From Utricularia gibba (taxonomy: Eukaryota > Streptophyta > Magnoliopsida > Lamiales > Lentibulariaceae): a stretch of 64,000 nt of DNA. Shown piece by piece: positions 50,796 to 61,900 of the stretch (the stretch's first letter is position 1; each line of letters opens with the position of its first letter). Where the stretch lies: assembly GCA_002189035.1 (NCBI GenBank), contig NEEC01000011.1, positions 2,294,001 to 2,358,000 on the forward strand. The letters run 5' to 3'. Both the position numbers and the translations under genes were made by a program. The notes beneath the pieces are model-generated. The model ran no database searches and was not told where the DNA came from. It worked only from the letters and a program-made list of their open reading frames with translations.

Positions 50796-51781
50796 AACCT
50801 AATTCAAAAGTCGCCCCTTCTTTCCACAGCAAGATCTGATCTTTACTCGATCTAATCCCAAAATCGCTTCACCCAGCTCAACTTTCCACCAGATCACAAC
50901 AAGAAAAAACCCCCAATCCTCCGCACCCTAAACACGAAACGGATTCACCCCAAACCTTGTTCTCAATTATTTGGTTCGATTTTTTCCTCGATGAATTCAA
51001 AGACTGGAATCGCCTCTGACCATTTTCATTCATCTGCGAGCTTGACCCATTTCCCGAATAAAACTTCTGAGGAAGTAAGTAGTTTACCGCTAGAGAAATC
51101 GATGGGCAATCCCATTTGAAAGGCCACGATGGAATTCACATCTCTCTCTCACCCAACAGCCCCGTCTATCGGCCGGCAGCCGCCATTCAATTGGAAATCC
51201 AATACAATATAATTTCAATTTTTTTTTTATCACCAATAATTCCAATTTCTTATAAATGGCATACGAATTAAAAATAGAATATTCCCATTTTTAAAATTAT
51301 CATACCAATTTAATGCCTTTTTTTCCTCACAAATATACGCATTTAAGACATGATATATCTTAAAACTACAATAAAATAAGGTATAAAATATATTATTAAT
51401 TGTATTAATAAAATAACATATAAAAAATAATTCTTTTACATACAAATACATTAAATTATTTGGGCCTCGTGTGGGCTTATTTCTGGAATACGGTTGGGCC
51501 CATGGCCCGATAATCCCAAAAAAGACGTGGACCCCACTGGGTATATTTGAATTTATCAGCAAAAATTTAATGAATTTGAAAAAGGTAGGGGTAGGTGAAA
51601 TAGTATATATTAAAATATTTTTTTTTTTAAAAAAGAAATGTATTTATACGAGGAGCCCCAAGGAATAACAATTTAATGAAGTGGTCACCTGTCTACTTGT
51701 ATTTAGGTGGGGCATCGCTGTCCGTCGATTAATTCGCACAGCGACAGCCACAGCCCTCGATCTTCCATCACTCCAAAACCC
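50796..51781. promoter_or_regulatory. RFI2 upstream region and AT-rich spacer
   Basis: 50796-51180 is likely the leader of the RFI2-like gene. 51181-51460 is very AT-rich. TGGGCC/GGCCCA-type elements cluster at about 51460-51510 (several in 50 bases), a site II-like pattern. No coding gene was recognised. Confidence 0.35.
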
Positions 51782-51857
51782 TTAATTACCTACCAAATTC
51801 ATCATCGACGCGATAACAATAATTGAAATAGGGCGGGCACCAGCGCACTCCGGTGGA

Positions 51858-52183
51858 CTATCCTCGGCACAGCGCGATCGCATTGCAGCTCCGGCGATAC
51901 GGATTGGCCTCCGCTCCGGGACGCAGTTGTAGTAGGATGCGCCGCGACGGGAGCAAGGCACGCTTCCTCTACGCAGAGCGCCGTAGCTGATGTACCTCCT
52001 GGTGGTGGTAGTCGTCGCTAACATGCGGTGATCATCGGATTCAGAATCAGCACCGGAGGCGAGGCAGTGGCCGGCGGTGGATTTGCAGTCCGGCATTGTC
52101 CATGCGGCGGGTCTAGGACGGTGTTGGAGACTTGCGGACGCGAGAAACAAGAGGAAGGGGATGAACTTCCAGAAGGCGGCCAT
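51858..52183 (-). CDS. RALF peptide hormone precursor, apparent frameshift
   Basis: ATG 52183 opens a signal peptide (AAFWKFIPFLLFLASAS). A propeptide follows, then the mature RALF signature YISYGALRRGSVPCSRRGAS, the YYNC motif and the first cysteine pair. RALF peptides are secreted, bind FERONIA-family receptor kinases and alkalinise the apoplast. Just after YYNCVP the frame breaks. The conserved tail (A-NPYRRSC and the last cysteine near CRG) is encoded in the next frame and stops at 51858, whereas the unshifted frame runs on to 51782 with unrelated sequence. A missing base in the CTCCGGGA stretch at about 51914-51921 explains it, as an assembly error or a real mutation that would remove the second disulfide. 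The usual RRxL protease site reads HRML here, and a run of Thr precedes YISY. Confidence 0.85.
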
Positions 52184-52577
52184 TGATCTCGGTGCAGAGA
52201 GAGCTCTTGAAATCGACGCTTGGATTTCTTTATTTATTCCCTGGAGAGTTGGAGAAGTGACTGTTCAACTCTCAAGACAGTTTATATAGCACGGAAGCGC
52301 AGATAAGGACCAAAAGCTCTTTTTTTTTTTTTTGAAATTTTTTTTCCAAAAAAAAACTAAATCATAAATAACTTTTTTCAAAATGGAAACCCTGTTCAAA
52401 CCAAAAAAAAAAAATAGGAATTGTTTAAATGAACAAAGGTTCGAGATTTCTTTTTTTAAAAAAAATATTAATGAAATGAAATCTTAGAAAGGCTCACACG
52501 ACACATTAATGCAAAGTTTTCACCTCAACCAACTCCATTACCTCTTTCACACCGGATTGGAGACAGTGCTGCTGCTG
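52184..52577. other. RALF upstream spacer
   Basis: Pyrimidine- and A-rich homopolymer runs at 52320-52480, no gene. The RALF gene's promoter should lie here. Confidence 0.4.
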
Positions 52578-53310
52578 CTTCAGAGCTCTGTTTGGTTCTG
52601 CTTCTGTGCTTTTCTCCCTTCATATGACTGACACACACCTCTGTCTGTTCAGCAGCGATCATCTTTTTCTACATAGTTTCTGCAGCGTCATCCTTTTAGC
52701 ATCAGAGGCTTTTCCTGGTTCTGAAAGGATAAAACTGAGGTGATCAAAAGACACAGTGCCTGCGCTACTGTTCAACATGATATCATTTTCTATGTAGTTT
52801 GTGCAGAACCATCCTTTTAGCACCAGAGGCCTTTCCTGGTTTTGAAAGGATAAAACTTAGGTGATCATCCGAGACGGTTAACAGTGCCTGCGCTGCTGTT
52901 CAACATGATCATCATTTTCTCTGTAGTTACTGCAGCACCATCCTTTTAGCATTAGAGGCTTTTCCTGGTACTGAAAGGATAAAACTGAGGTGATCAAAAG
53001 ACACAGTGCCTGCGCTGCTGTTCAACATGATCATCATTTTCTCCGCAGTTACTGCAGCACCAGCCTTTTAGCACCAGAGGCTTTTCCTGGTTTTGAATAG
53101 ATAAAACTGAGGTGATCAACCGAGAGAGTTGCCTGTGCTACTATGCTCTGGTGTTTGGTTCTGCTTCTGTGGGTTCCTACCTTCATAGAAGCGACCATAC
53201 CTCTGTCTGTTCAACATGATCATCGTTTTCTATATAGTTTCTTCAGCATCCTTTTAGCATCTGTGGCTTTTCCTGGTTTTGAAAGGATAAAACTGAGGTG
53301 GTCTATTGTA
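52578..53310. repeat. Tandem repeat array made of PPR gene 3'-end copies
   Basis: Five copies of a unit marked by TCCTTTTAGCA followed by GGCTTTTCCTGG and GATAAAACTGAGGTGATCA begin near 52691, 52812, 52941, 53063 and 53249. Spacing is about 121, 129, 122 and 186 bases. The rightmost copy lies inside the PPR coding sequence and encodes its last residues. The other four are downstream of the PPR stop. An additional block of about 75 bases (TTTGGTTCTGCTTCTGTG through CCTCTGTCTGTTCA) occurs at both 52587 and 53151, giving the order A-B-B-B-B-A-B. The copies differ by substitutions, so they are not recent assembly duplicates. Confidence 0.8.
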
Positions 53311-56300
53311 GTTTCACATGGGGCGAAGCCCCTGTCACTCATCTCTTTGAATGCCTTTCTTGCCTCTCCCAGACACAGTCCCTTCATCGAACTTTCCTGG
53401 TACGATAACTTGCACCAACCAGTTATCAAAATGTCGTACGTTGCTGCGTTTGGGGGCACCCCTCTTGCTTGCATTTCATTCAGAAGCTCCATTGCATGTT
53501 TCATCTTTCCCAACGTGGCAAAGCCATTGATAAGCACATTATAAGTGCTGACTCTAGGGACAAAGCCTTTTGTTATCATTTCACAGTATAGCATCATGGA
53601 CTCCCTTATGTTACCAATCTTTCCATGGCCAGCAACCAAAATGTCGAATGTCGTAGCATCTGGAATGAGATTGGATTCTTTCATTTCAGAAAGGAGTTTG
53701 GCTGCCTTTTCCATCATCCCGGAGCCTGCAGAAGCTCCTATCAGAATGTTATATGTCGCAATGTTAGGAGAGACCCCATTGGATACCATCTGAGAGTGCA
53801 AAGCGAAGGCCTTGTCTATATGAGAGGTTTTGCAATATCCTTGGATAAGAGAGTTGTAGGTGACAGTATCTGCAGAAAATCCAGCTTCCCTCATCGTCTT
53901 GAATACGGATGATGCTTTCCTGGTCAGCTTACTGCGACACAAGACATTGATTAGATTGTTGTATACCTCAAGGTTCAACTCAAGCCCTTTCTCTAAGAGC
54001 TTATTGTGCAGCACGAAGATGTTATCAGTGTTTTTACTCTTTGCAGCAGCATTAAGTACATGTTTGTGAATAGCTGCGTTGGGAAGAAAGCCTGGAGCAG
54101 AACTCAACAAATCTATCACTTTATCAACCTGGCCTGAGTCACAAAGCCTTGCCACTAAAAGACTATGGGTTGCCTGTTTAGGCCTTAACCCGTGGTTTTC
54201 CATCTCATCCAGGAGTCGAATTGCATCATCAAAATTTCCTTGACTGCAATATGCACTGATTAAGGTGTTAAAAGTAGCATGATCAGGTTGTAATCCGACC
54301 TGCTTCAAACTACCATAAACTGATAGCACGTCGTAGTTGCCAACTCTAAGCAATCCATGGAGAATAACATTATGCATGGTAGTATCAAAGTCAATATCTC
54401 TGGCTTTGATCTCCTGAGCTACTTCTAAAGCAGATGACTCCTCACCAGCTTTGAATAGTCCATCCATCAGGGATGTGTAGTTAACACGATCAGGAACCAC
54501 TCCACAGGAGACCGAATCATGGAAAAGTGCAACTGCCTCAGCCATCCTCCCGTCTTTCTTAAGATAATTCAGAAACGCATCTAATGCAAAGTTGCAATCA
54601 TGCAATCCTCGTGCTTTCATATCCTTGTATAGAGACTCTGCGGCATTTCTTTTACCAGCTTTAAGAAATCCATCTATAATAGAAGCATAGGTGAATGGAG
54701 TTGGTAACATATCACCACTAATCATCTTCTCCATTAAACCAGTTGCTGCTTCCAGCATGCCCTTTTTCACATAGCCATTTATGACTAAAGAATAAATTAA
54801 TTCATCAGGAGGAACATTTTTCTCCTGCATTTGCTTGAGTACAGATTCCACACTTTTCATATCACCTACTCTGCAAAGACCATCGATTATCACAGAATAT
54901 GTCATGCGATTTGGCACAATATTTGAGGTCAATAATTTCTGAAAAATATCCTCAGCTTCTTTACTTTTCCCGAGCTTATAGAGACCATGAATAAATATGG
55001 TAAACACCACCACATCAAAATGAATTCCGCGAACAATCATTTGACTCTGCAAGTTAAACGCACTATCCGCAATACAAGCCTTGAAGAAAAAATCAAGGAA
55101 GCTTGAGTAAGTAATATGATTTGGGTCCATGCCTGTTTTCCCCATCTCCTGGAAGATACATCGAGCCTCATACAAATTCCCCCTCTTAAGGAGTCCATTC
55201 ACAACACAACTAAGTGTTACAACATCAGGTATAATTCCAAGTTCAATCATTTGACTATAGAAAGATAGCGCTCTTTCAGTCTGACGATGTTTGATATATC
55301 CATTGATCAATGAAGTATAGGTAATTGCATTTACACATGGATTCTCCCTGGCAACGGTACATTGATTTTCCTCATTGTCCCTAATTAATGAATTGCTATC
55401 CAAGAGTTTATCCACAAGCCTCCTTGCACCTTCAAAATCCCCCAATTCACATAAGCCATTGATCAAAGTGTTATATGTAACAATGTCAGCATGCACCCCC
55501 TCTTCCAACATACTCTCCATCAACTGAAAACCAGTACCAATTTCACCAATTCTGCAGTACCCATGTATCATGGTATTAAAGCTGACAACATCAACCAAAA
55601 TCTTTCCATCCTGAATACCTTTATTACAGAACATGTCACGGATCAAAGTAGCATTTTCTAACATACCCTGTTCACAGAATCCCTTGATTAATGTATTGCA
55701 AGTGAAACTATCACAAGGTTCACCCCTTTTAACCATCTCTGAGACCAACGCAACACCCAATTCGACACACCCATGCTTACAGAAACCCCATATAACAGTA
55801 TTATAAGTCACCCCATCACTCTCAAATCTATGCCTGTCATTTTCTCTCAGCAAATCAAGGGCGCCACAAAGGTTTCCAACTTTACACAAGGAATGAACTA
55901 CTATGTTCTTGCTAAATATATCGGGTTCTATAGTTGAGAGGATCATTTCATGATATACGACCATTACCTGATCGACCATACCTGTGGAGTTGAAATCATA
56001 CAACAGCTCATTCCAGGCACGTAACGCCGGTGTAAACTTGTACTCCCTCATCACGGAGAAAGCAACCACAGCTCTTGTGAGGCGGCGGCATCTGAGGAAG
56101 AGGTGAATCAAAGTGCAGAAAAGTGAAGAATATAATTGGTCGTCTCTCTGAATGTGCGATGTTGAGAAGAAGGAAGAAAATCGAACTCTTGGGTTGCGGC
56201 GCATCTGTAAGCGACCTTGCAAGACCCTCATCTTTTTGCCATTTGCAGCGAATATCACCCTGGGGAGCAGCAAAGAAGCCCTAACCACAGGATTATCCAT
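53220..56300 (-). CDS. P-class pentatricopeptide repeat (PPR) protein, probably mitochondrial
   Basis: One uninterrupted exon of 1026 aa starting at MDNPVVRASLLLPR. The basic, Arg-rich N-terminus fits an organelle targeting peptide. From about residue 90 to the end there are more than twenty 35-residue PPR units; repeated signatures include VTYNTLINGLCELGDFEGA, ITYTSLINGYIKHRQTERA and ATYNILIGASAGSGMMEKAA. No E, DYW or SMR domain follows, so it is a pure P-class protein. Such proteins bind one specific organelle RNA, one base per repeat, to stabilise, splice or process it. The overall arrangement resembles the large At5g14770-type mitochondrial PPR proteins. The target RNA is unknown. The gene's last codons are the source, or the surviving copy, of the tandem array that lies downstream. 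Confidence 0.92.
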   Translation of the reverse strand: MDNPVVRASLLLPRVIFAANGKKMRVLQGRLQMRRNPRVRFSSFFSTSHIQRDDQLYSSLFCTLIHLFLRCRRLTRAVVAFSVMREYKFTPALRAWNELLYDFNSTGMVDQVMVVYHEMILSTIEPDIFSKNIVVHSLCKVGNLCGALDLLRENDRHRFESDGVTYNTVIWGFCKHGCVELGVALVSEMVKRGEPCDSFTCNTLIKGFCEQGMLENATLIRDMFCNKGIQDGKILVDVVSFNTMIHGYCRIGEIGTGFQLMESMLEEGVHADIVTYNTLINGLCELGDFEGARRLVDKLLDSNSLIRDNEENQCTVARENPCVNAITYTSLINGYIKHRQTERALSFYSQMIELGIIPDVVTLSCVVNGLLKRGNLYEARCIFQEMGKTGMDPNHITYSSFLDFFFKACIADSAFNLQSQMIVRGIHFDVVVFTIFIHGLYKLGKSKEAEDIFQKLLTSNIVPNRMTYSVIIDGLCRVGDMKSVESVLKQMQEKNVPPDELIYSLVINGYVKKGMLEAATGLMEKMISGDMLPTPFTYASIIDGFLKAGKRNAAESLYKDMKARGLHDCNFALDAFLNYLKKDGRMAEAVALFHDSVSCGVVPDRVNYTSLMDGLFKAGEESSALEVAQEIKARDIDFDTTMHNVILHGLLRVGNYDVLSVYGSLKQVGLQPDHATFNTLISAYCSQGNFDDAIRLLDEMENHGLRPKQATHSLLVARLCDSGQVDKVIDLLSSAPGFLPNAAIHKHVLNAAAKSKNTDNIFVLHNKLLEKGLELNLEVYNNLINVLCRSKLTRKASSVFKTMREAGFSADTVTYNSLIQGYCKTSHIDKAFALHSQMVSNGVSPNIATYNILIGASAGSGMMEKAAKLLSEMKESNLIPDATTFDILVAGHGKIGNIRESMMLYCEMITKGFVPRVSTYNVLINGFATLGKMKHAMELLNEMQARGVPPNAATYDILITGWCKLSYQESSMKGLCLGEARKAFKEMSDRGFAPCETTIDHLSFILSKPGKATDAKRMLKKLYRKR

Positions 56301-56913
56301 TGCTGCGACCTGATTGCTAACCTACACCAGCATGCATACTCAGCACCATCCCTAGATTCAACACCACTGATACATTAACAATTCAGCAATGCTAAACGGA
56401 ACATCGAACTACACCTTATCAAGACTGGTGTTTGACCTACGTCGCAGGGCATCTGGTAATCTGTGTGCTCAAAATAATGGAACACCTAGTCGTATCCCTT
56501 AATCCTCAAGCAATTGGACGTTTTGTCCTCGCCTGAATTCCCTTATTGTCCATACAAAAAAAATGTGAAGCGTTTCGAAGCTTAGAAGATCAACATTAGA
56601 GCAACAGTACAATTAAACAGAACTCCTTTCCGGCGAAAAGTCGAAACCGATCGAGCTCGAGAAGGCGGAGGAGAAATAACAATTATCACCGCCGGCGGCC
56701 CATGAGCCACTACGGAGTACGAATAAGCCCAAGGGCTTTATCCCTTTCAATAATCCGGGCTCGTGTTAACGCAATGGGGAGGGAGTCCGACCATCAGAAA
56801 GAGAACACGTGTCCATCTGTTCAAGATGCGGTTGTAACCAGACAACAAAGAAACTGCCTACTGAGAATTTATCCTTCCTGTCATAAGATTCAGGAAGCGA
56901 ATTCCGACAATCT
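56301..56913. other. Spacer between the NASP and PPR genes
   Basis: Both neighbours are on the minus strand, so this holds the PPR leader and the NASP 3' region. A 119-codon plus-strand frame (56702-57061) is antisense to the NASP end and unsupported. Confidence 0.4.
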
Positions 56914-58761
56914 TCAAGAGCTTTTCCCATCCTCGTTTGAAGGAGGTTCGATACAGCTCCTCTTTGTTGAGACAGATTCTGTGTTTGAGGTAATCACGAC
57001 TCTTTTGACTCCTCGTCCAACAACGCCAAGATGTGTCACCCCAGAAGTTCCATTTGTTTGACTAGAAGTGGTAGAGAGGTTACTTCCGCTAGCTCCAGCA
57101 GCATTTGTGTCTGTTGGTGGCATGGCTACTGAGGGAGGAGCATCATCTTTCTCAGCACCTCTAGCCTTTGCAGACATGATTCCGAGGATATCAGAAAGGA
57201 TGGATTTTGGGTTGGACACGAGCTGCTGAAGATCTTCAAGCTGCATGAGAGAAGAACAAGCTGTTACTTGTTGGTATCTATTCAAATCTCTTGAAGCTTT
57301 AATGCAGTGTCATTACCTTCTTTTCCAGTTCATCACAGAGACCATTCAAAGTTTGTATCTCAGCATCTGTGTCGCTGGGGGAAGGATTTAGAGCTGAAGA
57401 ACTTAAGCATGATTCTAGAGTTCTTCCTGTTCCTTCACTTACCTTTTCAGTTGATGCCTCTAAAGGCCCTGAATTGTTCTTCACTTCGGTCATGAGTCTC
57501 TGCACTCTAGATTTGCACACAGAGATGGCCTTTTGACAGTAAGGTATAGCTTCTTCCGGCTTACAGCCAATTTCCAGGCACAAGCATATACGGAAATTCC
57601 TGAAGTCTAATGTTAAGGAAGCTACAGGTAGACATTTGCCTAAGGAATCATTCAGTGACTACAATGAAAATCAAAGAATAAACAAAGAAGAGAGGATACA
57701 GTTCAGCTATACGGCGATTGTCAGGCTCAACCAAGTTCTCCAAAATTGACAGAGCTTTCAGGTAATCACTCAGAGAAGTTTCAACATCCTCTGGGTATAA
57801 GAAAGAAAGTTTCAACCTTCTAGGTGGATATGAACTGAAATACAGTAATCAGGCAAAAAATTATAAACTGACCTCTTTCTAGAGCAACTTCAGCTAAAGC
57901 TGACAAAATATCCACCCTTTCTATTGTATCACGCGAATGCTTCTCAACAATTGCTCGAGCAACGTCTAGCATTTTCCATGCTAAATCAAGATCTGGTTCA
58001 TCCTCATAGTCATCAGCAACATCTTCTTCATCGTTTTCATCTTGGTCATCTTCAGCATTAGCTTCTACTGCTGAAATCAAGTACAACAAAATTGACTCAT
58101 AACAGGTGAAGAACCTGCCACATGCATAATAAGTTAAAAAAAATCTCTTACAAGGAGTGTCTATGGAGGACGGTGCATTTCCACATGGTTCCGCAACAGT
58201 CACAGCACAAGATTCGTCAGCTGCGTTTCTCTTGGTCGTAGAATCGTTAATGGAGTCATCTTGGGAAGGGTCATCCTTTTTGGGCATGGAAACAAGTGGA
58301 TCAGCCTCAGCTTGTGCTTTGCGAAGTAGAGCACATCCATATTTGTAGTACGCACTGACGCAATGAGGCGAAAGTTCTCCAAATTGTGAAACCCTATCCT
58401 CCAATTCCACAAGAACCAAAACTTAATTTTGAGAAAAGATCACACTGGCGACCATACTACACGGACACGAAGGAACTACAGAACAACATTACCTTATCTC
58501 CAAGGCACGGCTATAGCAGTCCGCGGCCTCGGCATAATCCCCCTCTTCCGCAGCTGTAGAGCCATTTTCCATCAACAAATCCGCGTCTCCCAAGTGCTCC
58601 TCTCCCACAAATCCGGACGTTACTACAGAGGAGCTCTCCGCATTGTTGGAGAACTCACCGGTTACTCCAGAAACGGCGCGATTAATAGTGGCTTCGACGG
58701 AATCAGGCTCATGCCTGGAGGAGGACCCTCCGACACCGGAGTCCGATTCTTGTTCCGCCAT
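56914..58761 (-). CDS. NASP-type histone chaperone (SHNi-TPR protein)
   Basis: Six exons (58761-58493, 58393-58152, 58070-57873, 57790-57700, 57599-57317, 57240-56914) join in phase to 469 aa. The frame is open from a TTG at 58764; ATG 58761 (MAEQESDSGVGG) is the start. A TPR repeat (ENGSTAAEEGDYAEAADCYSR) is followed by VSQFGELSPHCVSAYYKYGC. Then comes an acidic stretch (NAEDDQDENDEEDVADDYED) that interrupts the second TPR. Further TPRs follow (LDLAWKMLDVARAIV, SLSDYLKALSILENLV, GCKPEEAIPYCQKAISV), a coiled segment and a basic C-terminus near GRGVKRVVI. This order matches NASP, which binds H3 and H3-H4 and supplies them for chromatin assembly. Nuclear location is expected. Confidence 0.9.
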
Positions 58762-58966
58762 CAAGAATGCTACAGTGGAGTCGTCAGTTCCCCCACCCCC
58801 CTCTATTATATAATGAATTCAAACGCCCAAGCGCAATTATAATTAGGCATAATGCAACGGAAGCATGATAATTAGAGAGAGTAACAACACATGTCATTTA
58901 TTAGAGAAAAGGTGACCAGTGATTCCTCGTGATTAGTCAGCCAGCAGAATACAGAGTGCTCAGGGA

Positions 58967-61900
58967 CTAGAGAGGGACTTGCCCGCCTTCGATATTCCAA
59001 CCGTCGAGCATCACACGAGGCTTGGTTCCTGCAGGAGCCTCGAACTCCAAACGCAGATCCAGCACTTCACCAGGGGCGAGGGAAAAGTAGTTATCAGAGT
59101 AGTGAACAGGCAGGATTCGAGTGTCAACACTTGTTTCTTGATCTTTAGTAGAATCATGGACGGATAAATGGAGGAAGAAGGCCACCCCTTTTCCGGTACC
59201 ATTCATCTCAGAAGTCCTGGTGTTAGTATTAAGCAGTGAGGTGTGGGCGCCTTCCCCATCAGCCAAACACTTGGGAGCTCCTGAATCTGCTCTGCCAAGA
59301 CAAGAAATGGTCTTAGCTGATATGATACTGTTGTGGAGAAGCGGACCTGGTGAAGTCACATTTTTGGACTTGTTCTCTATCTGCAACTTGATCTCATAGG
59401 AGCTTCCGGTTACTCTGGTCTGAGAAGTGATTCCCAGGGAAATTTTGTTCTGTCTGTACGGTTCCAACAGCTTGTAGTCACCACCAGGTAGATGTAACCA
59501 ATACAAGTTCCTTGAGAGTATGGAGTAATCCTTGATGTTGTAGAGTTTGAGAAGAAGAAAGTAAACTTGCTCCGGATTTATTGACTTCGGATACTGCATC
59601 TCAAAGGTGGACAATGCTGTCTTCGATGGAACAGTGAGATTGTTGAAGACATAGTGGTAGGGACAACCTCCTTCGAGATCCCAAACGGATGCTTCTATAG
59701 CCACATCAGAGAGCTCAACGTTTGTGGTATTTACTACCTACAGAAATACTCTTGAATTAGATGATGCGCACAGGGGAAAAACCAAGTGCAGATGAGGATG
59801 AGATGAGCCATATCTGCAGAACAAGTTTACCTCAACAAAAAACGTTGCTAGATTTAGCTGGACGTGGATTGGTTCTGCAGCGCAACGGCAACCATAGAAG
59901 CCGGCTGTTTGATTCAGGAGATGATCATAGAATTGGCCCCTTAAGCCTGTCCAGGGGTTCATGTTTTTCCAAATCAAAACTCCAGTGTACTTCTTCCACA
60001 TTCGGGAAGTCCACCCCTCCAGAAGAGCTCTATATTGGATATAGTTAGCCAGTTGAGCCTGGAATTCAAGATGTTTAAGGTGCTGTTTAAAAATATCATG
60101 AGAAGGCTTCATTCACTACAGAGGAAATTTGGATATACCTTGAGGCAGAAGTCATCAAGATCCCTTGGCATGCCATAAAGTAGAACATGATCCTGATTCT
60201 TATTTGAATATGGGATGTACTTGTGGTACGTCCATATGGGGTTGGGCACTTCCGTAAAGTTACCATCAGATACTTGAAACAGAGGAATGGTCCATCCCTC
60301 AGGAGGCATTGTGGCTCTTATAGTAGCTGCTACCGGCATTCCAACAGAACCGACTTCAGGATTGAACCCATAGGCATAGAAGTCATCCTTAAAGAAGTCT
60401 TCCGGAGTCTGAATCCCGTATGGACCATCGCTCCAATTCCCTTTCCCATCAGCAAAACCATCCCACATCGACCCTTCGATGTACACACGTGTACCATCCA
60501 AATACTGACTTGGGTCAATGGAGGCTTCTGTAGAGTCGTTAACCTCAGTAGAATTCTTGACAAGGGGACTCAGTTTCAGATACTCTTTTAATGCATCATT
60601 GAGATCCTTGGGTGGCACTTGCTCATTACCTCCAACCCAAAGGGTGAGACTCGGATGATTCCTTAGAAGCTTTATTGTGTCCCTAGCACATAGCAAGAAA
60701 AGTGCATGGTCCAGAGGGCCGTTCACATTGGATATAGGATCACCTCGTCCATCCACATCTCCGGTTATCCAGAACTCTTGCCACACCTACATGAACAATA
60801 ACTCTGGTTTTTAACAGTATTTGATACTTGAGGGATCCAGAGTCTACTGTGGTTGCTAGTTTCATCTACATGTCTTCCAGCAAGTATTTTGCTCTCATGT
60901 TACCGAGTATAGACACACAGGACTGCAGTAAGGAAAAAAAAATGGTTGAGATGAAAAAACTGACCAGAATACCGTAAATGTCACAGTAATGGTAGAATTC
61001 AGGCCTCTCAGAAATCCCACCACCCCAACAACGTATCATGTTAAAGTTCATATCAGCATGAAATCTGATGTCTGCTTTATATCGCTCCTTCGAAAGGCGC
61101 AACAATCCATCAGACACTATCCAGTTCCCTCCACGAATAAATATGCGCTCTCCATTAACCTTGAAGAGCCTGAAAACAATAGGAAAATGTCACTCGAGTT
61201 TCGCAGAGCAAACCATGCCCAGCAGCAGCTGAAATCAAATAATAGTACCTTCCACCTGTAGATGTATCGATGTGACTCTCGATGTTACGAAAGCCAAAAT
61301 GCTGAGACCAAGAATCAGACTCTCCATGGTCTTGCACGCTGATTGTGATTTCCACATTGTAAAGTGACTGCTTGCCCATTCCATTGGGCCACCAGAGATC
61401 CGGTTTATAAAAGAATATCTGAAATAATAAGATGTAGAATGAAAAACATTTTTGTTATGAGTACCATTACTGACGGTAAAACAATCCCACAGAGTAACAG
61501 TTTTAGTTGCAAATGGGATCTAAGAGACGTTTAAAACACCTGCCTTGGGAAATGTATACTGCACGCTTGAGGTAGCTGGAACTACCACTTCCTGTGTCTG
61601 AAGATGATTGATAAGGAACGTATCACCTTCAACCTCACGTCCCACTTGGATTTCTATTGAACAAGTGGCATCAGAACTCCCTTTGTTCTCCAAATCCAGA
61701 GTTGTGTAAAGATAAGACCTCTTGTAGTTATCAAGAAATGTACAGACTAAGTGAGGATCTACTATCCTCACTGGCTGTAAGAAGGTAAAATCGAGTATCA
61801 GTGGATAACAAGAAGCAAAATTGTAAAAATATGAAGAATATAGTTTCAGATCACAACTTACACCCGTAATACAAAGAGAAACCTCATCCCATATGCCAGT

